From contig NZ_CADESW010000032.1 in NCBI RefSeq assembly GCF_902830275.1, positions 1 through 49,903 of the forward strand: 49,903 nt of DNA, written 5' to 3'. The position numbers and the translations under genes were made by a program. Positions 43,989-49,903 of this stretch are shown here, in pieces (the stretch's first letter is position 1; each line of letters starts with the position of its first letter). The notes under the pieces were generated by a model that made no database searches, was not told the DNA's origin, and saw nothing but the letters and a program-made list of their open reading frames with translations. Source of the DNA: Burkholderia stagnalis (GTDB lineage Bacteria > Pseudomonadota > Gammaproteobacteria > Burkholderiales > Burkholderiaceae).

Positions 43989-46141
43989 GCTGCGCTCCCG
44001 GTGACGCGCGCGAATAGCGGATCGGTGATGCTGGCCGCGCCCGTCTCGACGTGGCCGGCCAGCGCGCGCAGATAGTCCGCATCCGCGTCGACCGTCACGC
44101 TCAGGTCGTACCAGCCGCCGCTTCCGGCCAGGTTCCACACCGTCTCGACCGTCGCGCCCGGCTCGATGGCGCCGGCGCGCGGCGCGACACCGTAGCCGTT
44201 GTCCGTGATCGTCGCGGTGAGCCGCGCGTTGCCGGCGTTGCGCATCCGCACGACGAGCCCGCCGTCGACGCGATACGCGACGCTCACGTCGAGCAGCGCC
44301 GCGCTCGCCGTCGCGCCGCCCTTGAAGCGGCGATAGAAGCCGTTCGGGCCGTATGCGGCGAGATCGTAGCGCCCCTGCGTATCGCGCACCGGCCACCATT
44401 GGTCGCTCAGCACGCGGCCGTTCTGGATCGTGTAGAAGCGCGGGCCGTTCTGCGCGAGCGCGTCGTGCACGTGGAACACCGCGGCCGACGTGCCGGCCGC
44501 GTTGCCGGGCAGCGCCTTGCCGTTGTTCGCGAAGCTCACGTTCAGCACGCCCGCGCGCACGTCGAGCGCGGCCTCGACGAACAGCTCGTACGGCACCGGG
44601 CGCAGTTTGCGCTGGCCCGGCTCCTGCACGGGCAGCGGCGCGTTCTCGGCCGGGTAGCCCGCCGGATAGCTCGGCTTCGCGAGGTAGTACTGGACCCAGT
44701 ACGCATTGTCGAGCTGCGCCTTGGTCGCGGTCAGGTTGAGCAAGTCGGCAGGCACCGCGGCATCGGCGTCCCCCGCGAAATCGAACGCCGAGCTCAGGTC
44801 GCCGCACACTGCGCGGCGCCACGGCGTGATGTTGGTTTCGTAGACGCCCGGATGATCGTCGACGAAGCACTTCTCGATGAAGCGGATCACCGACGTGTGG
44901 TCGAACACCTCGGAGCAGGTCCACCCGCCCTTCGACCACGGCGAGATCGCGATCAGCGGCACGCGCGTGCCGAGCCCGATCGGCAGCCCCGACTGCTGCT
45001 CGATCTCGCCTTCGACGCTGACCGTCGACAGCCCCTTGCCGGCCTTCCACGGCGGCACGGGCGCCGTCACATGATCGTAAAAGCCGTCGCCTTCGTCGTA
45101 GCAGAGCAGGAACACCGTCTTCGCCCACACGGCCGGGTTCGACGTGAGCGCATCGAGGATCCGCGACACGAACTCCTCGCCGAACGACGGCCCCCACCAC
45201 GGATGCTCGGACGACGAGAACGGCGGCACGATCCACGACACCTGCGGCAGGCGGTCGGCGAGCACGTCGTCGCGCAGCGACGCGATGCCGCGCGCGGTCA
45301 TCCCGCGCTGGTACAGCGGCGAGCTCGTCGGTGCCGACTTGAATTGCGCGAACCACGCCAGCGCGTTGCAATCGAAATTGTTCGTGTTGTCGATCCAGTA
45401 GCGGCTCGACACGACATTCCACACGTCCCGATACGAGCCGACGCCGCCTTCCTGGTAGATCCGCCAGTCGATGCCGGCCTGCTGCAGGCGTTCCGGGAAG
45501 GTTGTCCACGACACCGTGCCGGTGCGGTCGCCCATGAAGTTGGACGTCGCGACCTGGCTGCCGTCGGGGTTCGGCGACGCGCGGCCCGTCATCAGGTACA
45601 GCCGGTTCGGGTTGGTGGGCCCCATCATCGACTGGTGATACGCATCGCAGATCGTGAACGCGTTCGCGAGCGGATAGTAGTAAGGCAGGTCAGTGCGCTT
45701 GAAATAGCCCATCGCCTCGGGCCACTGCACGGCCATCCACTTGTCGTTGCGGCCCTCGTTCCACAGCTGGTGGAACGGATCCCAGTCGTGGTATTCGGAC
45801 GTCATCCACTGCGCCCACGTCTTCGACGTGTCGAGGTGCCAGGGCACGTAGTCGCGGCCCTTGTAGTTCTGATACCAGATCGCCTTGCCGTCGGGGCGTG
45901 CGACCGCGCGCGGATCGTTGAAGCCGCGCACGCCCGGGAAGGTCCCGAAGTAATGGTCGAACGCGCGGTTCTCCTGCATCAGCACGACGATGTGCTGCAC
46001 GTCGCGGATCGTTCCGGTCACGCGGGCCGGCTCGACGGCGAGCGCGCGCCGGATGGATTCGGGCACCGCGGCCGCGAGTGCCGAAGCACCGGCGGCCTGG
46101 GCCGAGCGGATCAGGAACGTACGACGATCGAGTCGCGACAT
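43985..46141 (-). CDS. plcN: Phosphocholine-specific phospholipase C
   Basis: A 718-residue secreted phospholipase C of the PlcH/PlcN/AcpA superfamily, which cleaves phosphatidylcholine to diacylglycerol and phosphocholine. The N-terminus is a Tat signal (SRLDRRTFLIRSAQAAG) with a twin arginine. Catalytic motifs include QENRAFDHYFG and the nucleophile Thr176 in GPTNPNRLY. A GAGGAG ribosome site precedes this ATG. Two C-terminal beta-rich DUF756-like repeats follow (about 490-715). It is co-translated with plcR. Haemolytic versus non-haemolytic type cannot be decided here. Confidence 0.92.
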   Translation of the reverse strand: MSRLDRRTFLIRSAQAAGASALAAAVPESIRRALAVEPARVTGTIRDVQHIVVLMQENRAFDHYFGTFPGVRGFNDPRAVARPDGKAIWYQNYKGRDYVPWHLDTSKTWAQWMTSEYHDWDPFHQLWNEGRNDKWMAVQWPEAMGYFKRTDLPYYYPLANAFTICDAYHQSMMGPTNPNRLYLMTGRASPNPDGSQVATSNFMGDRTGTVSWTTFPERLQQAGIDWRIYQEGGVGSYRDVWNVVSSRYWIDNTNNFDCNALAWFAQFKSAPTSSPLYQRGMTARGIASLRDDVLADRLPQVSWIVPPFSSSEHPWWGPSFGEEFVSRILDALTSNPAVWAKTVFLLCYDEGDGFYDHVTAPVPPWKAGKGLSTVSVEGEIEQQSGLPIGLGTRVPLIAISPWSKGGWTCSEVFDHTSVIRFIEKCFVDDHPGVYETNITPWRRAVCGDLSSAFDFAGDADAAVPADLLNLTATKAQLDNAYWVQYYLAKPSYPAGYPAENAPLPVQEPGQRKLRPVPYELFVEAALDVRAGVLNVSFANNGKALPGNAAGTSAAVFHVHDALAQNGPRFYTIQNGRVLSDQWWPVRDTQGRYDLAAYGPNGFYRRFKGGATASAALLDVSVAYRVDGGLVVRMRNAGNARLTATITDNGYGVAPRAGAIEPGATVETVWNLAGSGGWYDLSVTVDADADYLRALAGHVETGAASITDPLFARVTGSAA

Positions 46142-46336
46142 CGACACACTCTCCTCGTTTTTTGGCTCACGGGATGGAATGGGTGAGCGCGCAACGAAGC
46201 CGCGCGTCACATCGTTTCGTCGAATTCTAGGAAGCGCGATCGGACAATTTTGTTAAGCCGCGACGAAAAACCAGACGATTGCGACATTAGAAGTCTTCTA
46301 CCAATCGTCCTTCGATGCGGCCGGTGGCCGCGCCAG

Positions 46337-47347
46337 TCAGGCGCGCAGGTGCTGGCTGAGTCGGTATTCGTTCAGCACCTGATCCATGACCCAGCTGGTT
46401 CGAGCCGCATGCTCGGGCGCCAGGTCAGGCGGGTGAGCGCTTTCCCCTGTCAGGCTCCGGACCACGCATTCGATCAGCGGTTGCTGGATATGCACGGGAT
46501 TCCCGATCGCGAATCGCTGCTCGGGTTCGCCCGGCCGCGTGACGACGATGTCCCCGTCGCCGAACGTCGCAAACTTGATTTGCCCTTCGCTGCCGACCAC
46601 GCGAACCTCGTCGTACCGCTCATGGCACGCGAAATTCCACATCCCGCAGCCGTGCATGCCGTTGCGGAAGAGGAACGACATCGATACGCAGTCTTCCGCA
46701 GGATAGGCATTCGACTGCGAACTGGCATGCCCGCGCACCGACGTGATTTCGCCGAACAGGAAATCGAGGATGTCGAGCGTATGGCACGCCAGATCGACGA
46801 AGAGGCCGCCGCCCGAGATGTCCGGCATGACCGTCCACGGAAGCTCGGCCGGGTTCCGGTATCGCGCTTCGAGCGGCCGATGAAGCATGCAGGTGACGAA
46901 CCGGGGCGTTCCGATACAGGCGCCCGACGCGATCAGCTCGCGGATCTTCAGGAAGCGGGGCAGACGTCGGCGGTAATAGGCGACAAACAGCGGCGTGCCG
47001 TTGGCCCTCGATGCCGCGAGCATCTCCGCGCACTCCTGCGCATTCAGGGCCATCGGTTTTTCGACGTACACGGGCTTGCCCGCCTCCATGCACCGGATCG
47101 CGTATGCCTTGTGCATGTTCGGCGGCGTCGCCACATACACCGCGTTGACTTCCGGATCCTCGATGAGGCCGGTGGCATCCGCGTACCAGCGCGGGACGTG
47201 ATGCCGACTCGCGTAATCCGCCGCCAGCCGGGCATCGCGGCGCATGACGGCAACCAGGCGCGAGTTGGCCACCTTCCCGAAGGCCGGGCCGCTCTTCACT
47301 TCGGTCACCGCGCCGCAGCCGATGATGCCCCAGCGTACTTCCGTCAT
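46337..47347 (-). CDS. Gfo/Idh/MocA-family oxidoreductase
   Basis: A 336-residue NAD(P)-dependent oxidoreductase, probably acting on a sugar or inositol-type substrate. The Rossmann motif GIIGCGAVTEVKSGPAF opens the protein, and the family EKP motif (YVEKPMALNAQE) contains the catalytic lysine. The C-terminal domain includes GGGLFVDLACHTLDILDFLFG with Asp and His of the active site. The ATG at 47347 has GGAAG upstream. An in-frame ATG four codons earlier is possible. It is apparently monocistronic. Confidence 0.9.
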   Translation of the reverse strand: MTEVRWGIIGCGAVTEVKSGPAFGKVANSRLVAVMRRDARLAADYASRHHVPRWYADATGLIEDPEVNAVYVATPPNMHKAYAIRCMEAGKPVYVEKPMALNAQECAEMLAASRANGTPLFVAYYRRRLPRFLKIRELIASGACIGTPRFVTCMLHRPLEARYRNPAELPWTVMPDISGGGLFVDLACHTLDILDFLFGEITSVRGHASSQSNAYPAEDCVSMSFLFRNGMHGCGMWNFACHERYDEVRVVGSEGQIKFATFGDGDIVVTRPGEPEQRFAIGNPVHIQQPLIECVVRSLTGESAHPPDLAPEHAARTSWVMDQVLNEYRLSQHLRA

Positions 47348-47436
47348 GCGTTCTTCCATTCGATCGACCTGCGATACGCTTTCGATTCGTGCCAATATAC
47401 GCGCGTCGCCGGCCGCGCAGGACGCGAGCGTGCGGC

Positions 47437-47877
47437 CTACGCCTGCGGTTCGGCGTGGCGCGTCACCGCGTCCGGCAGCCCGAACACGGCGTCGAACGAC
47501 CAGTTGTAGACGAACGTGAAGATCGGGAAGAACACGATCAGCACGGCGTCGTACAGGAACGCCTGAAGCAGCGACACGTCGAGCCACCACGCGATCAGCG
47601 GGATCAGGAACGTCACGAGCGCGACCTGGAACCCGATCGCGTGCAGCACGCGGCGCCCGACCGAGCGGGTGGTCGCCGCGCGACGCCGCTCCCATGCCTC
47701 GAACGCGAGGTTGTACAGGAAATTGACGACGACGCCCGTCGTCGAGATCATCACCCCCAGCATGCCGCTTTTCGCGGCGCCCGCGCCGCTCAGCGCACCC
47801 AGCGTCGCGGACGCGACCAGGATGCCGAGCACCTCGAACAGCACGACATAGACGATGCGTCTCTTCCAGCCTTGCAT
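47437..47877 (-). CDS. PACE-family efflux transporter
   Basis: A 146-residue inner-membrane protein with four membrane segments in two repeats of the bacterial transmembrane pair domain. It has VYVVLFEVLGIL in helix 1, FLYNLAFEAWERRR after helix 2, HAIGFQVALVTFLIPL in helix 3 and FNW-type FVYNWSFDAVFG after helix 4. These match AceI-like PACE pumps, which export chlorhexidine and related biocides or polyamines. AGGTGAG precedes the ATG. It is divergent from a LysR-type gene, the standard arrangement. Confidence 0.92.
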   Translation of the reverse strand: MQGWKRRIVYVVLFEVLGILVASATLGALSGAGAAKSGMLGVMISTTGVVVNFLYNLAFEAWERRRAATTRSVGRRVLHAIGFQVALVTFLIPLIAWWLDVSLLQAFLYDAVLIVFFPIFTFVYNWSFDAVFGLPDAVTRHAEPQA

Positions 47878-47976
47878 GACCACTCACCTGCGAATCGAAC
47901 AAGGCGCCGAGACTAACAGCGAGGCGGCCGTCCGCAAAAGTCAGGTCCTTTCAATTCTGCTTACAGGAGGCGTCTC

Positions 47977-48867
47977 GTGCTCACCAGCGACCACATCGAC
48001 ATGCTGCTGACCGTCATCGACAAAGGCTCCTTCTCCGCCGCCGCGCGCGCGCTCGGCCGCACGCCGTCGGCCGTCAGCATGGCCATCGCGAATCTCGAGG
48101 CCGAGCTGGGCCTCGCGCTGTTCGACCGCGGCACGCGCGAACCCACGCCCACTGCGGCGATGACGGCCTTGCTGCCCGACGCGCGGTCGATCGCCGAACG
48201 GCTGCAAGCATTGCGCGCGCATGCGCAGCACCTGTCCGCGGGCGTCGAGGACACGCTGCGCATCGGCCTTGCCGCCGAGATCGACGGCGCGCCCGTCGCG
48301 CAGGCGCTGACCGCCGTCGCCTCAACCTACCCGGCGCTGGCGATCAGCGTCACGACGGCGCCGCAGGACGTGATCGTCGACGCGCTGCATCGCTCCGCGG
48401 TGGACCTGTGCGTCGCGTACGGCGGGCTCGATCTCCATCCGCAGGAGCAGATTCATGCGCTGTGGGCCGAGACGCTCGTCGCGGTCGCCGCGCCGGGCCA
48501 TCCGTTGATTGCAGATGGCGCGCGGCCGGAAGCGATCGAGCGGCTGGCGGGCTTCCGGCAGATCGTGATCGCCGATGCCGATACGCCGCTGACCGATATC
48601 CGGCCCGTGATCGGCAGCCGCACGTGGAAGGTCGACGACATGGCCACCGCGATCGCGCTCGTGAAGGCCGGCCACGGCTGGGCGAACTTGCCGGAATCCG
48701 TGATCGGACGTCATGTCGACGCCGGCGAGCTCGCGCGACTGGCATTCGCGAATATTCGCAACGGTTTGACGCTGCCCGTTTATCTGCGCCTGCCGAAGCA
48801 CACGGGGCTCGGCAAGGCGGCGGGCGAGCTGGTGCGGGCGCTAAGGGCGACTGGTGCGGTGGGCTGA
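47977..48867 (+). CDS. LysR-family regulator, divergent from PACE pump
   Basis: A 296-residue LysR-type regulator with an N-terminal winged helix (SFSAAARALGRTPSAVSMAI, then LEAELGLALFDRGTR) and a C-terminal inducer-binding domain (about 90-290). It starts with GTG at 47977, six bases after ACAGGAGG. The divergent gene is a PACE pump, so it likely acts like AceR, activating the pump in response to its substrate. The shared promoter is in the 99-base gap. Confidence 0.92.
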   Translation: MLTSDHIDMLLTVIDKGSFSAAARALGRTPSAVSMAIANLEAELGLALFDRGTREPTPTAAMTALLPDARSIAERLQALRAHAQHLSAGVEDTLRIGLAAEIDGAPVAQALTAVASTYPALAISVTTAPQDVIVDALHRSAVDLCVAYGGLDLHPQEQIHALWAETLVAVAAPGHPLIADGARPEAIERLAGFRQIVIADADTPLTDIRPVIGSRTWKVDDMATAIALVKAGHGWANLPESVIGRHVDAGELARLAFANIRNGLTLPVYLRLPKHTGLGKAAGELVRALRATGAVG

Positions 48868-49075
48868 CGATCGCGGGCTAACGACCGCGGCAGCGCCGCG
48901 CGCGTCAGTTCGCGGGCGCCGGTAGGGATAGGCCGTTAGTTGCGACACGAATGCCGGGCCGGTCGTTCTCCCGACCACATGACGTACTATTTCCAGGTTG
49001 CGAAAATGAACCACGTATCGACCTGAAGGAGACGCGAATGACAGCATCCGTCACGAACCGGAAAGAGGTGGCGCC

Positions 49076-49558
49076 ATGACAACCGACGAAATCAACCGCC
49101 CGATCACGCCGTCGCAAACCGCGCTCGTCGTCATGCATTACCAGACCGACATACTCGGGCTCTTTCCATCCGTCGCGCCGGCCTTGCTCGCCAATACGCG
49201 CCAGCTCTGCGACGCCGCGCGGGCCAAGGGCGTCGGCGTGTATTTCGCCAACCTGCGTTTCAGTCCGGGCTATCCGGAAGTCAGCCCGCTGAACAAGAAC
49301 GGGCAAGGCATCAAGCGGCTGGGGCTCTTCGTCGAAGACCGGACCGCGCCCGAACTGGGCCGGCAGGCCCACGAACCGCTGATCGCCGCGCACCGGGCCA
49401 GCGTGTTCTTCGGCACCGATCTGGCGGTGCGACTGTCCGCGCAAGGCGTCGATACGCTGATCATGGTCGGCATTGCGTCGACCGGTGTCGTGCTGTCGTC
49501 GGTCGCGTATGCGAGCGACGCGGGAGGTATCCGGAATTCCGTGTGTGAGGCGGGTTGA
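49076..49558 (+). pseudogene. Isochorismatase-fold hydrolase truncated by an IS
   Basis: The first ~149 residues (49076-49522) match the isochorismatase/cysteine hydrolase fold. The C-terminal part is missing, because the frame enters insertion-sequence DNA at about 49523 and stops at 49558. The catalytic positions are also unusual. The Asp of the usual VIDMQ motif is His21 (VVMHYQTD), and the usual Cys near GxATxxC is Gly (GIASTGVVLSS). The promoter side and start look intact. It is probably non-functional here. The missing 3' part should follow the far side of the IS. Confidence 0.82.
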
Positions 49559-49903
49559 GATTCAGACTCCGATGTTGAATCGTTCCGGGTAAAGCAGCGC
49601 GAACTGGGTCATGGCGCTCTTCCAATCGTGCCGGGAACCGGTCCACTTGGCCACGACGTTGCGCAGCGCCAGCCAGATCAGTTTGAGCGCGGCCTCATCT
49701 GACGGGAAGTGGCCGCGCGCCTTGATGATCTTCCGAAGCTGCATGTGCAGCGACTCGATCGCGTTGGTCGTATATACGATTTTCCGGATATCCGGCGCGA
49801 AGGCGTAGAACGGAATCACCTGATCCCAGGCTCGGCGCCAGAGCGCGGCAATCGGAGGGTATTTAGTACCCCACGGGCTCGTATCGAACGCGTCCAGCGC
49901 CAC
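49523..49903 (-). mobile_element. IS256-family element (left part, continues past the window)
   Basis: From about 49523 (GGAGGTATCCGG...) the sequence ceases to match the hydrolase gene and leads straight into the 3' end of an IS256-type transposase. The first ~39 bases before the transposase stop are the terminal end with its inverted repeat. The second end and target duplication (8-9 bp expected for this family) lie outside the window. Confidence 0.85.
49562..49903 (-). CDS. IS256-family transposase, C-terminal part
   Basis: The visible 113 residues are the C-terminal end of a mutator-type (IS256) transposase. The key block YTTNAIESLHMQLRKIIKARGHFP holds the last catalytic glutamate of the DDE triad (seen as TTNAIESLHMQLRK). 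It is followed by AALKLIWLALRNV and W..A..QFALLYPERF, the usual family end. The start of the gene is outside the window. Confidence 0.93.
   Translation of the reverse strand: MALDAFDTSPWGTKYPPIAALWRRAWDQVIPFYAFAPDIRKIVYTTNAIESLHMQLRKIIKARGHFPSDEAALKLIWLALRNVVAKWTGSRHDWKSAMTQFALLYPERFNIGV

Overview
The window is GC-rich chromosomal DNA with strong G/C third-position bias. Its gene content (PhnSTUV/PhnWAY phosphonate genes, a PlcN/PlcR pair, PACE/LysR pair, 2HCT transporter with a DctB/DctD-type regulator, a QuiC-type fusion) fits a Burkholderia, probably of the cepacia complex. The species call is inference. Most of it is metabolic accessory DNA made of small catabolic operons, each with its own transporter.

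Layout. 1-424: on the minus strand, a strong rRNA-type promoter and the leader of an rRNA operon whose 16S gene should lie beyond the left edge. 425-9480: 2-aminoethylphosphonate (2-AEP) utilisation. The minus-strand series phnS-T-U-V-A-Y-HD oxygenase faces divergent phnW. PhnW makes phosphonoacetaldehyde, PhnY oxidises it to phosphonoacetate and PhnA cleaves the C-P bond. A 287-bp nested inverted repeat separates phnS from phnT. 9509-14344: quinate/shikimate catabolism, with MFS transporter, shikimate dehydrogenase and AroQ on minus, divergent from a dehydroshikimate dehydratase fused to an HPPD-like domain. 14619-18942: a small orphan protein, a PAS-AraC regulator, an orphan branched-chain-type binding protein and an MHS-family transporter. 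19050-28953: DoxX, FucU/RbsD, and a galactarate/glucarate pathway (garD, kdgD, ketoglutarate semialdehyde dehydrogenase, GudP-like transporter). The pathway is split by an accessory insert (about 22,954-25,730) with a DUF1016 nuclease, an unknown 183-residue protein and a VapBC pair whose toxin lacks one expected acidic residue.

28990-36660: a membrane-protein remnant, a LysE exporter with divergent Lrp/AsnC regulator, and a six-gene minus-strand operon (MetQ-like, LLM monooxygenase, MetN, MetI, a ferritin-like helical protein, SfnB-like oxidoreductase) that looks like an organosulfur uptake and desulfurisation system. 36661-41778: a self-contained circuit in which a perfectly spaced sigma-54 promoter and upstream palindrome precede a 2-hydroxycarboxylate transporter, followed by a DctB-like kinase and an NtrC-type regulator. 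41860-49903: DUF3579, alpha/beta hydrolase, plcN-plcR, Gfo/Idh/MocA oxidoreductase, PACE efflux pump with divergent LysR regulator, and an isochorismatase-fold gene cut by an IS256-family element that runs off the right edge.

The items most worth follow-up are the nested repeat inside the phn operon, the MetQNI/LLM/ferritin-like/SfnB operon, the HD oxygenase without its usual partner, the QuiC fusion with an intact 2-His-1-Glu triad, the shared palindromes across the galactarate genes, and the altered VapC.
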